From: Saccharofermentans sp.
Lineage (GTDB): Bacteria; Bacillota; Clostridia; Saccharofermentanales; Saccharofermentanaceae
Direction: 5' to 3'
Assembly (NCBI GenBank): GCA_024403655.1
Contig: JAKSRK010000001.1
Location: forward strand, 1-64,000
DNA length: 64,000 nucleotides
A program made the position numbers and the translations under genes. Shown in pieces: positions 27,108 to 35,685 of this stretch. Position 1 is the first letter of the stretch. The number at the start of each line of letters is the position of its first letter. The notes beneath the pieces are model-generated. The model did not search any database. It had not been told where the DNA came from and was given only the letters and a program-made list of their open reading frames with translations.

Positions 27108-28452
27108 GAGAAGAGGTGCTACTTCAGTATTTCTTGCTATTATCCTGTCAGCTATTATTCTTGTGGAATGCACTTATATTGGACTAGTTGAAGATCTGAG
27201 ATGTAATCTTGCTTATACCAGAGGAGTTAAGCTTCAGGTTGAGACATTCCTGTCTGAATACGACAGACAACTTCTTAAGACATATGGAATCTATGCTTTT
27301 AGAATCGACTGTATAGACGATTCTGTTTTTACTAATACACTTGAAGGATCAGGAATAGAGAATCATTCTGATCTGTTTGTATGCGGTATTAATAGCTTTG
27401 ATACTGATGATTTAAGAGATGCAATCTCTTTATATTATTCATACAGGTCTTCAGGTGTGATCTTTGACTATCTGGCTGATTATATATTTGAAGCAATTGA
27501 AGAAGTTGATCAGTATGGGATACTCGACAAGATAAGAAGTTTTACAAGTAGCGGAGCTTCTGATGTTCTAATGAATATTATTGACGGAGTATCTTCTGTC
27601 TCAGAAGAAATAATTCAATATGCATCATCTCTCGGGATAGAAGATATAGATGAATATCTTGAGAACTTTTCAGAGTTCATTGAACTATTTGATCAGCTTA
27701 ATAATAGCGGACCTTTAAGCGGAAGTTCTTACTCACCTAGAGATTTCAGCTTCGGGATAGACAGTGTTACCGGACTTTATAATATGATGAATTCGACTGC
27801 AGACTTTATATCAGGTCCTTTATTTCATGGCTTTGCTGTGAATTATGCAAGTTATAACTTCGACTGTCTTCTTGATGAAGATACTGCTTTGGACGGTACG
27901 TCTTTTTCATTCTTTCATGAAGGAGATCTTTTTGATTCAGAATATATACTTACAGGTTTAGAGGATAACATTGCCGGTGCGGCATGTATTTTACTAGTCT
28001 TTCAGTTTCTTTTTGTTACTGAGATTGTTAAGACTGTCTTAGATACTGAAAAAATGGAATGGATTTCAGTTGTTGCAGATGTACTTGCCGTACTTATAGA
28101 AATACTGACTTTAGGTGAAATTCCTGCTACCCCGGAGATATGTAAAGCTGTCATTATCTGCTATGTTGCTCAGTTTGCTGCGAAGTTTGATCTTCAGGAC
28201 ATTATCTCAGGAGATACTGTCACTTTGATTGAATTAGCGGGGATACCAGCAATAAATATAGGTTACAGAGAAATTTTGAATCTGTATATGAATTTTGTTC
28301 CTGATTCTGTACTTCTTTCAAGAATGACCGAAATCATTAACAGAGATTTTGATAATTATGCCTGTGGTATAAGCGTAGCTTCCGATTGCAATGGAACAGA
28401 AATTAATTATTCAAGGACATACGATATTTATGAGAATCAAATATATGTCTAG
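27085..28452 (+). CDS. DUF5702-like pilus-associated membrane protein
   Basis: In the 455 residues a basic N-terminus (KKNKRRGATSVFLAIIL) leads into one hydrophobic helix. The stretch FLSEYDRQLLKTYGIYAF follows, resembling the opening of DUF5702 proteins found in Clostridia Tad pilus loci. The rest is a long extracellular acidic region, with further hydrophobic stretches near residues 290-370. GGAGG lies 8 bases before the ATG. Overlap with genes on both sides shows a tight operon. The family assignment is moderate. Confidence 0.6.
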   Translation: MNLVKKNKRRGATSVFLAIILSAIILVECTYIGLVEDLRCNLAYTRGVKLQVETFLSEYDRQLLKTYGIYAFRIDCIDDSVFTNTLEGSGIENHSDLFVCGINSFDTDDLRDAISLYYSYRSSGVIFDYLADYIFEAIEEVDQYGILDKIRSFTSSGASDVLMNIIDGVSSVSEEIIQYASSLGIEDIDEYLENFSEFIELFDQLNNSGPLSGSSYSPRDFSFGIDSVTGLYNMMNSTADFISGPLFHGFAVNYASYNFDCLLDEDTALDGTSFSFFHEGDLFDSEYILTGLEDNIAGAACILLVFQFLFVTEIVKTVLDTEKMEWISVVADVLAVLIEILTLGEIPATPEICKAVIICYVAQFAAKFDLQDIISGDTVTLIELAGIPAINIGYREILNLYMNFVPDSVLLSRMTEIINRDFDNYACGISVASDCNGTEINYSRTYDIYENQIYV

Positions 28453-29440
28453 AACTAAAGGCGGCAGTATAACAATAGAGACTGCCATAGCTTTTACAGT
28501 AACACTTTGCTTCATATCTAGTGTTCTTACTGCAATAACTCTTTTAAGGACTGATATTCTTATGCAAAGAGCAGTTAGTAACACTTGTGAAGATTTTGCC
28601 CTTCTAACCCCTTTATCCGTCACGGCAGCAGACAGCGTAAGTACTCTTGCAAATGCGCTGCCTGACGGAACTTCTTCATCGCAAAATATAGAAGAGCAAT
28701 TATCTTCAGTAATAACAAGACTTGCAGGATTTGACATGGCTTCGGGGAATTCACTGACTGAAGCCGCAATGGATATTGCCATCTCTTCTAATTTTGAGAA
28801 TCAGATAGCAGATAAATATATTGAGTATAATGACGGTTCCGATTATTTACTGCCATCCTATATTGATGTAGATTTTGATATAGATCCAAATACTGCTTAT
28901 ATAACCGTTTATGTTAGTTATGAAGTTGATACTCTGGTCGGCAGAGTCAGTATGCACATTACTGATGGAATTCCTTTTTACGGTGACATGGAATTGTTTT
29001 TGAACGGACAGGGAGGAAGTGAGGAAAGTAGTTCGGATGAAGATGTTTGGAGTATGGACAACATCAGCAGAGGAATGTGGTTTGAAGAGCACTATGGTTC
29101 AAACCTGCCACATACATTTCCTGTCATCAATAACTTCGAGAACGGACAGGCTACTTCGTACCTGAGTATCGATCTCAACAGACCTTCTTATTCTGATAAC
29201 TCCAGGATTGAACGAAGAATTGGAGCACAAATTGAAGAACTGGCTGAATTCAACGGTGCTGATGTTAATATTAACGGAAACAACTATGTTATAAATGAAG
29301 AGGATATTACTTCAAGAAGACTGTTAGTTGTCGTACCTTCTAACTCTCCGAATTCTGCTCTTCAGACTTTATCAGGCCTTGAAGCTGAGGCTGAGAGATA
29401 CGGTGTTGAGCTTGTAATAGTACCTTACGGAGAATCATAA
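28430..29440 (+). CDS. TadE-like pilus assembly protein
   Basis: A 336-residue protein whose N-terminal helix follows GGSITIETAIAFTVTLCF, the Gly...Glu pattern of TadE-like proteins. It is then an extracellular acidic, Ser-rich region with a short C-terminal globular part (RRLLVVVPSN and ELVIVPYGES). The start is uncertain: ATG at 28430, or ATG at 28445 which would overlap the previous stop by 8 bases; neither has a good ribosome site. It is the last gene of the pilin-like cluster. No secretion ATPase or prepilin peptidase is adjacent. Confidence 0.55.
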   Translation: MRIKYMSRTKGGSITIETAIAFTVTLCFISSVLTAITLLRTDILMQRAVSNTCEDFALLTPLSVTAADSVSTLANALPDGTSSSQNIEEQLSSVITRLAGFDMASGNSLTEAAMDIAISSNFENQIADKYIEYNDGSDYLLPSYIDVDFDIDPNTAYITVYVSYEVDTLVGRVSMHITDGIPFYGDMELFLNGQGGSEESSSDEDVWSMDNISRGMWFEEHYGSNLPHTFPVINNFENGQATSYLSIDLNRPSYSDNSRIERRIGAQIEELAEFNGADVNINGNNYVINEEDITSRRLLVVVPSNSPNSALQTLSGLEAEAERYGVELVIVPYGES

Positions 29441-29462
29441 ATTTCCATATTATATATAAATA

Positions 29463-29491
29463 TTGTTTTCGAATTTAAGTTAGGGTATCAT
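29463..29491 (+). promoter_or_regulatory. Promoter of the small membrane gene/regulator/secA segment
   Basis: -35 TTGTTT (29463-29468), a 17-base spacer and -10 TATCAT (29486-29491). Transcription from here would start near 29498, so the in-frame ATG at 29495 is excluded and the GTG at 29525 is favoured. Confidence 0.55.
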
Positions 29492-29524
29492 GGTATGGAT
29501 TATTTTTATGGAGGCAATATTCTT

Positions 29525-29758
29525 GTGAGAAGCAATTCTTCTGTAAGAAAACCTGCATTGGCACATTCTGATATTAGTGATAAGGCATCAGCTGCAGTTG
29601 GTATCGGAGAAGTCATGAAGAAAGCTCAAAAAGAGCTTGTCTTTAAAAGGATAACCTATGTCATATTAGCTTTGTTGTTAATAACATTTATAGCTTATGC
29701 TGTTGTCATGGGTTATGCTGAGATGCTTGTAGACAGATTCTTCTCATTGATGGGATAA
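29525..29758 (+). CDS. Small single-helix membrane protein, function unknown
   Basis: It has 77 residues from the GTG at 29525, which has GGAGG about 10 bases upstream. About 45 hydrophilic residues are followed by one hydrophobic helix (VILALLLITFIAYAVVMGY) and a short tail. I recognise no family. It precedes the TrpR-like regulator and secA on the same strand, with 7 bases to the next gene, so a shared transcript is likely. Confidence 0.5.
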   Translation: MRSNSSVRKPALAHSDISDKASAAVGIGEVMKKAQKELVFKRITYVILALLLITFIAYAVVMGYAEMLVDRFFSLMG

Positions 29759-29765
29759 GATAGGC

Positions 29766-30161
29766 ATGGCTGAATTTGACGATCATGAGCAGGATGCGCT
29801 TAATAATCTATATGAGGCAATACTGACTCTTAAGACACCGGAGGAATTACACAGCTTTTTCTCCGATCTTATGTCATATAACGAACTATGTTCGATGCTC
29901 CACAGATGGCAGATTCTTCTTCTTATCGATCAGGGTAAGAGTTACGAAGAGATTATTAAGGAATTAGCTCCACCTTCTAACAATGAAGATAATCAGACCT
30001 CGGATAAGGGGAAAAGGGATACTCGTAAAGGTAAGGGCAGAAGCAGTACTAAGGTAAGCTCCACTACCATTTCGAGAGTCAAAACTTGTTATAACAACGA
30101 GTACGGCGGATACAGAACCGCTTTAAACAGATTAAAGAAACAAAAACCAGAGGAGATTTAA
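29766..30161 (+). CDS. TrpR/YerC-like DNA-binding protein with HTH insertion
   Basis: The 131 residues match the YerC/YecD (TrpR-like) family of about 100 residues. LYEAILTLKTPEELHSFFSDL and LCSMLHRWQILLLIDQGKSYEEI correspond to the first helices. TISRVKTCYNNEYGGY corresponds to the recognition helix and end. Between them, residues about 69-97 form a polar, basic, low-complexity insertion (Asn, Glu, Lys, Arg, Gly, Ser). It sits at the turn of the helix-turn-helix, where homologues have only a few residues. Its target is unknown. It lies directly before secA, 1 base apart. Confidence 0.75.
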   Translation: MAEFDDHEQDALNNLYEAILTLKTPEELHSFFSDLMSYNELCSMLHRWQILLLIDQGKSYEEIIKELAPPSNNEDNQTSDKGKRDTRKGKGRSSTKVSSTTISRVKTCYNNEYGGYRTALNRLKKQKPEEI

Positions 30162-30162
30162 A

Positions 30163-32958
30163 ATGGGAATATTAACATCCGTTTTCGGTACACATAGTGA
30201 CAGGGAGATAAAAAGAATTAATCCTATTGTCGATAAAGTAATGAGTCTCGAAGAAGAGTATTCCAAGCTTTCAGACAGTGAACTTCGTGCCAAGACAGAC
30301 GACTTTAAGAGCAGATTAGAACTCGGTGAGACTTTGGACAGTATTCTTCCTGAAGCTTTTGCTACAATGCGTGAGGCTGCATGGCGAGTACTTGGTATGA
30401 AGCATTACAGAGTTCAGGTTATTGGTGGTATCGTTCTTCACCAAGGTCGTATCGCCGAGATGAAGACCGGTGAAGGTAAAACACTTGTTGCTACATTGCC
30501 TGTTTACCTTAATGCTCTTTCTGGTAAGGGTGTTCACGTTGTAACAGTTAACGATTACCTTGCAAAGCGTGACTCAGAGTGGATGGGTAAGGTCTACAGA
30601 TTCCTTGGACTTTCTGTTGGTCTTATTGTTCATGATATTCCTAATAACAAGCGTCAGGAGATGTATGCATGCGATATCGTATACGGAACTAACAATGAGT
30701 TTGGTTTCGATTATCTCCGTGACAACATGATTGTTCGTAAGGAACAGCTTGTACAGCGTGAGCTTAACTACGCTATCGTCGATGAGGTTGACTCAATTCT
30801 TATCGATGAGGCAAGAACTCCTCTTATCATTTCCGGTAGAGGAACAGAATCTTCCGATCTTTATCAGAAGGCTGATACTTTTGTAAGAGGTCTTAAGTCT
30901 TTTACTGTTGTTGAGACAGACGATAAGGTAGATATGGATGAGATCGTTGGTGATGCTGATTATGTAATCGACGAGAAGGCTAATACTTCTGTCCTTACAG
31001 GTAACGGTATCAAGAAGGCAGAGAAGTTCTTTGGTGTTGAGAACCTTTCCGATCCGGATAACCTTTCTTTGCAGCACTATATCAATAATGCCCTTAAGGC
31101 TCACGGTAACTTCCACCTCGATCAGCAGTACGTTGTTAATGACGGTGAGGTTATTATCGTTGATGACTTCACAGGTCGTCTTATGCCCGGTAGAAGATAC
31201 AGCGACGGTCTTCATCAGTCTATCGAGGCTAAGGAAGGAGTTAAGATTGCTAATGAGAACAGAACTCTTGCAACAATCACTTTCCAGAATTTCTTCCGTA
31301 TGTATTCCAAGCTTTCCGGTATGACCGGTACAGCTTATACTGAGGAAGCAGAGTTCAGAGATATTTATAATCTCGATGTTATTCAGATTCCTACCAATAA
31401 GGTTATCGCTCGTATTGATGAGAACGATGCTGTATTTAAGACTCAGAAGGGTAAGTACGCTGCAGTTCTTAAGACTGTTATTGAAGCTCATTCCAAGGGG
31501 CAGCCTGTACTTGTTGGTACAGTAAACGTTGATAAGTCTGAGTATCTTTCAAAGATTTTTACAAAGGCAGGTATCAAGCACAACGTTCTTAATGCCAAGA
31601 ACCATATGCGAGAGGCTGAGATTGTTGCACAGGCAGGTCGTAAGGGTGCAGTAACCATCGCTACTAACATGGCCGGTCGTGGTACTGATATTCTTCTTGG
31701 TGGTAACAGTGAGTTCCTTGCTAAGCAGGAGATGAGAAAGCTCGGTTACGATGATGATATGATTGATGCAGCTACTGCTCATAATGAGACAGATGATGAG
31801 ATTATTCTTGGTGCTCGTGCAAAGTTTGCAGAGCTTGAGGAATCATTCTCAGCTAAGATTAAGCCTGAAGCTGAAGAGGTCAGAGAGATTGGTGGTCTCT
31901 TTATCGTTGGTACTGAGCGTCATGAATCAAGACGTATCGATAATCAGCTCAAGGGACGTGCAGGTCGTCAGGGTGATCCCGGTCGCACGAAGTTCTTCCT
32001 TGCATTGGATGACGATCTTCTTCGTATCTTCGGTGGTGACAGAGTTACTAATATGTACAATACCTTAGGTGTTGATGAGACTATGGAGATTCAGACAGGT
32101 ATTCTTACAAAGCTCATCGACAGCTCACAGAAGAAGCTTGAGGCAATGCATTTCGGTGCCCGTAAGAATGTCCTTGAATATGATGATGTTAATAATATTC
32201 AGAGAACAATTACTTATGATCAGCGTCGTAAGGTTATCGACGGTGACGACATGCATGAGACATTCCTCAAGATGATTGAGAGAGTTGCAGATCGTCAGGT
32301 TGATGCTTTTGCTCCCGAAGGTGTAATCACTCCTTCTGAAAGATTTACTCTTGGTATCAAGCTTGAAGAAATCTTCGGTGAGATTCCCGCTGTTCTTAAT
32401 GTTAAGGATGAGCATTCAGAGCTTCCTTCTCCTGAAGAACTTAAGAAGAACATCGTTGATGATGCTGTTGAGGCATTAAGAGTTAAGGAAGAGTCTGTTA
32501 CAAGTGAGATTTTCAAGGAAGCTGAGAGAGCAATCCTTCTTACAACTGTTGACCAGAAGTGGATGGATCATATTGATGCAATGGATCAGCTTTCTACATC
32601 TATTAGAATGAGAAGCGTTGGTCAGCATGATCCTGTTGTTGAATATAAGATGGAAAGTGCGGATATGTTCGAGGAGATGAATGAAGCAATTCAGGTTGAT
32701 TCAGTAAGAATCCTCATGAAGGGTCATTTCTCTGCTGAGAAGAGAGTTGAGACTAAGTCTGCTGTAGCATCCATGACAGAAGGATCTTCCAGACCTCAGG
32801 CAAGCAGCCTGCCTACTGAAGCTCAGCAGGTACAGGGTGCAGCGCAGCCCGCTCCTTCGGCTCCTGTAAAGAGAGATTCATCTAAGGTAGGGCGTAATGA
32901 TCTTTGTCCTTGCGGAAGCGGTAAGAAATATAAGAATTGCTGCGGTAAGAACGATTGA
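30163..32958 (+). CDS. secA: Preprotein translocase ATPase SecA
   Basis: The motor that pushes preproteins through SecYEG. In the 931 residues the N-terminal DEAD motor has Walker A (MKTGEGKTLVA) and Walker B (VDEVDSILIDEARTPLI). The preprotein crosslinking domain includes ADYVIDEKANTSVLT. NBD2 has GTNVDKSEY-like and TNMAGRGTDILLGG motifs and GRAGRQGDPG. The helical scaffold follows. A Ser/Gln/Ala/Pro-rich linker leads to the SEC-C zinc motif, [18 protein letters not shown] precedes the ATG. It is followed by a terminator hairpin. Confidence 0.98.
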   Translation: MGILTSVFGTHSDREIKRINPIVDKVMSLEEEYSKLSDSELRAKTDDFKSRLELGETLDSILPEAFATMREAAWRVLGMKHYRVQVIGGIVLHQGRIAEMKTGEGKTLVATLPVYLNALSGKGVHVVTVNDYLAKRDSEWMGKVYRFLGLSVGLIVHDIPNNKRQEMYACDIVYGTNNEFGFDYLRDNMIVRKEQLVQRELNYAIVDEVDSILIDEARTPLIISGRGTESSDLYQKADTFVRGLKSFTVVETDDKVDMDEIVGDADYVIDEKANTSVLTGNGIKKAEKFFGVENLSDPDNLSLQHYINNALKAHGNFHLDQQYVVNDGEVIIVDDFTGRLMPGRRYSDGLHQSIEAKEGVKIANENRTLATITFQNFFRMYSKLSGMTGTAYTEEAEFRDIYNLDVIQIPTNKVIARIDENDAVFKTQKGKYAAVLKTVIEAHSKGQPVLVGTVNVDKSEYLSKIFTKAGIKHNVLNAKNHMREAEIVAQAGRKGAVTIATNMAGRGTDILLGGNSEFLAKQEMRKLGYDDDMIDAATAHNETDDEIILGARAKFAELEESFSAKIKPEAEEVREIGGLFIVGTERHESRRIDNQLKGRAGRQGDPGRTKFFLALDDDLLRIFGGDRVTNMYNTLGVDETMEIQTGILTKLIDSSQKKLEAMHFGARKNVLEYDDVNNIQRTITYDQRRKVIDGDDMHETFLKMIERVADRQVDAFAPEGVITPSERFTLGIKLEEIFGEIPAVLNVKDEHSELPSPEELKKNIVDDAVEALRVKEESVTSEIFKEAERAILLTTVDQKWMDHIDAMDQLSTSIRMRSVGQHDPVVEYKMESADMFEEMNEAIQVDSVRILMKGHFSAEKRVETKSAVASMTEGSSRPQASSLPTEAQQVQGAAQPAPSAPVKRDSSKVGRNDLCPCGSGKKYKNCCGKND

Positions 32959-32970
32959 TAATAATTGACG

Positions 32971-32999
32971 AAGCCCATTAGCATGGGCTTTGTTCTTTT
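32971..32999 (+). terminator. Intrinsic terminator after secA
   Basis: AAGCCCAT and ATGGGCTT form an 8-bp stem around TAGC (32971-32990), followed by TGTTCTTTT. Because no promoter is visible between it and the next gene, readthrough may supply the phosphorylase gene. Confidence 0.8.
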
Positions 33000-33016
33000 A
33001 TGGTTAGGAGATACTT

Positions 33017-33865
33017 ATGATTAGCGATAAAGATGCATATTTGAATTATGTAGATTCAGCTGCTGAATATATCAGAAATGCTATTCCTTCAGGACTTGAG
33101 ATTCCTTCTGTTTGTATAGTTCTTGGATCAGGACTTGCTCCACTCGCATCTGAGTGTACTGATACAATGTCAATTTCATATGCTGACATACCTGGTTTCC
33201 CTGTATCTACTGTTCCAGGACATGAGGGAAGACTTATTATCGGAAATCTTGAAGGTAAAAGAGTCTTCATGATGTCGGGCAGATTTCATTATTACGAAGG
33301 CTACGATACGTCTCTTTGTACTTTATATGTTCGAGTTATGAGTAAGCTTGGTGTAAAGCTTTTAATGCTCACAAACGCTGCCGGTGGTCTTCTTGATGAT
33401 ATGAATCCCGCAGATCTTATGGTTATTGAAGATCATTTGTCTTTCTTCTGTGATTCTCCTTTGAGAGGTCCTAACCTTGACGAATTCGGTGTAAGATTTC
33501 CTGATCAGTCATTTGTTTATGACAAGGACTGTATTGAACTTCTTATGAAGTCAGCTGATGAACTAGGCATCAGATTACATAAGGGTATTTATTCTTACAG
33601 CAAGGGTCCTCAGTATGAGACACCTGCTGAGATAAGAGCACTTAAGATGCTTGGAGTTGGCGCTGTCGGAATGTCTACGGTTCCTGAAGCTATCGTTGCA
33701 TCTCATTGTGGCATGAAGGTTGCTGCTGTATCATGTATCTCAAACCTTGCAGCAGGCATCAGCAAGACTGCACTTACACATGAAGAAGTAATGGAAAATG
33801 CAAATAAGTCTTCAAAGTCAAACTGTGATTTGGTTAAAACATTTATTAAGAAATGGAGTTATTAA
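33017..33865 (+). CDS. punA: Purine-nucleoside phosphorylase
   Basis: Splits inosine and guanosine with phosphate in purine salvage. Its 282 residues are typical of the trimeric class. Motifs are the phosphate site IVLGSGLAPLA, PGHEGRLIIG, SGRFHYYEGYD, LTNAAGG, the GPQYETPAEIR segment and GMSTVPEAIVA, with SCISNLAAGIS near the end. TTAGGAGA precedes the ATG. The S-adenosylhomocysteine hydrolase gene starts 1 base after the stop. This pairing makes sense because it releases adenosine that must be recycled, although this class usually prefers 6-oxopurines. Confidence 0.94.
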   Translation: MISDKDAYLNYVDSAAEYIRNAIPSGLEIPSVCIVLGSGLAPLASECTDTMSISYADIPGFPVSTVPGHEGRLIIGNLEGKRVFMMSGRFHYYEGYDTSLCTLYVRVMSKLGVKLLMLTNAAGGLLDDMNPADLMVIEDHLSFFCDSPLRGPNLDEFGVRFPDQSFVYDKDCIELLMKSADELGIRLHKGIYSYSKGPQYETPAEIRALKMLGVGAVGMSTVPEAIVASHCGMKVAAVSCISNLAAGISKTALTHEEVMENANKSSKSNCDLVKTFIKKWSY

Positions 33866-33866
33866 T

Positions 33867-35126
33867 ATGAGTATTCCTGCTTATGAAGTAAAAGACATTA
33901 ATCTCGCTCCTTATGGTCTTGAGAAGATTGAATGGGCTTACCGTAACATGCCCGTATTGAGAGCAATTGAGAAAGAACTTATCGAAGAGCAGCCTTTCAA
34001 GGGGATGAAGATATCAGTATCAGTACATGTTGAGGCAAAGACAGCTTGTCTTGCCAGAGCTCTTGCAAGAGGCGGAGCTGATGTTGCTCTTACCGGTTGT
34101 AATCCTCTTTCCACTCAGGATGATGTTGCTGCAGCACTTGCTGCATCCGGTGATTTGCATGTATATGCTGTTCACGGTGTGGATGAGGCTGGTTACATCA
34201 AGCACCTTAAGATGGCTTTGGATTTCGCTCCTGATATTGTTATCGATGACGGTGGTGACCTTGCCATGCTTCTTCATTCAGAATGCAAGGAACTTACTAA
34301 GAACCTTATTGGCGGATGCGAAGAAACTACTACAGGTGTTCACAGACTTGAGATCCTTGAGAAGGACGGTAAGCTTGCTTACCCTGTAGTTGCAGTTAAC
34401 GATGCGAGATGTAAGCATCTCTTTGACAACAGATTCGGTACAGGACAATCTGTATGGACAGCCATCATGGCAACTACAAATCTTGTTGTTGCAGGTAAGA
34501 CGGTAGTTGTAGCCGGATACGGCATGTGCGGCAGGGGAGTTGCATTAAGAGCGAAAGGCTTGGGCGCAAGAGTTATTGTTACTGAGATTGATCCCGTTAA
34601 GGCCTGTGAAGCTCTTATGGAAGGCTATGAAGTAATGACTATGGATGATGCTTCAAAGCTTGGTGATTTCTTTGTAACTGTTACAGGTTGTGAAGATGTC
34701 ATTGTCGGAAGACATTTCGAGAATATGAAGGATGGAGCAGTATGCTGCAACGCCGGCCATTTCGACTGTGAAGTTAGCGTTAATGAGCTTAAGCAGATGG
34801 CTGTTGAATCATCTGAACTTCGTCATAATGTAATCGGCTATAAGCTTTCTAATGGCAATACTGTTTGCATTATCGCTGAAGGCAGACTTGTTAATCTTGC
34901 ATCCGGAGACGGACATCCCGTTGAGATTATGGACATGAGTTTTGCTTTGCAGGCACAGTCTGCAAGATATATTGCTAAGTATGGTCAAGATCTTGATAAG
35001 AAGGTCATTCAGACACCTACTGAAATCGACGAACGCGTAGCTCAGATCCTTCTTGCTACTAAGGAGATTTCCATTGACAAATTAACTCCTGAACAGCAGA
35101 AGTATATTTCTTCCTGGGATTTTTAA
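33867..35126 (+). CDS. ahcY: S-adenosylhomocysteine hydrolase (adenosylhomocysteinase)
   Basis: Splits S-adenosylhomocysteine, the product of SAM methylation, into adenosine and homocysteine. The 419 residues place it in the shorter class that lacks the roughly 40-residue insertion of mammalian enzymes. Visible motifs are SVHVEAKTACLARAL, the substrate loop GCNPLSTQDDVAAAL, IDDGGDLAML, GGCEETTTGVHRL, the Rossmann motif VVVAGYGMCGRG, NAGHFDCEV and GRLVNLASGDGHP. The ATG at 33867 has GGAG 8 bases upstream; an upstream in-frame start falls inside punA. Homocysteine can be used by the MetY system encoded elsewhere in the window. Confidence 0.94.
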   Translation: MSIPAYEVKDINLAPYGLEKIEWAYRNMPVLRAIEKELIEEQPFKGMKISVSVHVEAKTACLARALARGGADVALTGCNPLSTQDDVAAALAASGDLHVYAVHGVDEAGYIKHLKMALDFAPDIVIDDGGDLAMLLHSECKELTKNLIGGCEETTTGVHRLEILEKDGKLAYPVVAVNDARCKHLFDNRFGTGQSVWTAIMATTNLVVAGKTVVVAGYGMCGRGVALRAKGLGARVIVTEIDPVKACEALMEGYEVMTMDDASKLGDFFVTVTGCEDVIVGRHFENMKDGAVCCNAGHFDCEVSVNELKQMAVESSELRHNVIGYKLSNGNTVCIIAEGRLVNLASGDGHPVEIMDMSFALQAQSARYIAKYGQDLDKKVIQTPTEIDERVAQILLATKEISIDKLTPEQQKYISSWDF

Positions 35127-35130
35127 AAAC

Positions 35131-35159
35131 TTGACATAAAGCGCCTGAATTAGTATATT
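35131..35159 (+). promoter_or_regulatory. Promoter of tRNA-Thr
   Basis: A perfect -35 TTGACA (35131-35136), a 17-base spacer and -10 TATATT (35154-35159), ending 13 bases before the tRNA. Confidence 0.88.
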
Positions 35160-35172
35160 TTTAGGCGCACAT

Positions 35173-35247
35173 GCCAATGTGGCTCAGGGGTAGAGCAATT
35201 CACTCGTAATGAATAGGCCGTGGGTTCGATTCCCACCATTGGCTCCA
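35173..35247 (+). tRNA. tRNA-Thr (CGT anticodon)
   Basis: The acceptor stem is GCCAATG/CATTGGC with discriminator T and an encoded CCA (35245-35247). The D-arm GGCTCAGGGGTAGAGC, the anticodon stem ATTCA/TGAAT with loop CTCGTAA, and the T-arm GGGTTCGATTCCCA are all standard. CGT reads threonine codon ACG. It has its own promoter and terminator. Confidence 0.97.
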
Positions 35248-35257
35248 GATTAGTTTA

Positions 35258-35289
35258 GATCCTTCACGATATGTGAAGGATCTTTTTTA
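35258..35289 (+). terminator. Terminator of tRNA-Thr
   Basis: GATCCTTCAC and GTGAAGGATC form a perfect 10-bp stem around GATAT (35258-35282), followed by six T residues. Confidence 0.92.
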
Positions 35290-35365
35290 TCTCTGAAAAG
35301 AATAGTGAAATGGAATTTATGGTTTTCAATAGTGAAGAAAATGATTTTCAATTAATCAAATAATG

Positions 35366-35398
35366 CAAAAAGAAACCCTCGGTAATGAAACCGAGGGT
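35366..35398 (-). terminator. Terminator of tRNA-Leu
   Basis: ACCCTCGGT and ACCGAGGGT (35375-35398) form a perfect 9-bp stem. On the minus strand it is followed by TTTCTTTTT. It lies 15 bases beyond the 3' end of tRNA-Leu. Confidence 0.85.
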
Positions 35399-35413
35399 AA
35401 AAATAAATTAAAT

Positions 35414-35498
35414 TGGTGCGGGCGGCGGGACTTGAACCCGCACGATTTATGGTCGGCAGATTTTGAGTCTGCTGCGTCTGCCATTCCGCCACGCCCGC
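35414..35498 (-). tRNA. tRNA-Leu (CAA anticodon)
   Basis: On the minus strand the acceptor stem is GCGGGCG/CGCCCGC with discriminator A and encoded CCA. The anticodon stem GCAGA/TCTGC holds the loop CTCAAAA, giving CAA (codon TTG). A long variable arm is present, as expected for a class II tRNA. Confidence 0.97.
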
Positions 35499-35540
35499 AA
35501 AATTAAGCATTTTGCATTAATTATGCGCCAACAAGAATGA

Positions 35541-35569
35541 ATTATAGAGTAAGATTTATTTTTTTTCAA
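35541..35569 (-). promoter_or_regulatory. Promoter of tRNA-Leu
   Basis: On the minus strand -35 is TTGAAA (35564-35569), the spacer is 17 bases and -10 is TATAAT (35541-35546). Confidence 0.75.
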
Positions 35570-35642
35570 CAAAAAAGATAATAATAAAAAAAATAGGTCT
35601 AATTAATCGAATTATGTAGTACAATAGATTCAGTTTGAAAAA

Positions 35643-35658
35643 GTGCGGTCTTCCGCAC
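35643..35658 (+). promoter_or_regulatory. 5' leader hairpin upstream of pckA
   Basis: GTGCGG and CCGCAC form a 6-bp GC-rich stem with a TCTT loop, closely following a TACAAT -10 (35620-35625). If transcription starts near 35632 the hairpin lies near the 5' end of the mRNA, where it could protect the transcript. The ribosome site GAGGTG is 14 bases further on. Confidence 0.45.
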
Positions 35659-35685
35659 GGAAAATAAAAAGACGAGGTGTAAAAA

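Noticed and set aside
29495-29524. ATG at 29495 as start of the small membrane gene
   Set aside because: It precedes or coincides with the predicted transcription start, and no ribosome site exists, while the GTG at 29525 has GGAGG at good distance.
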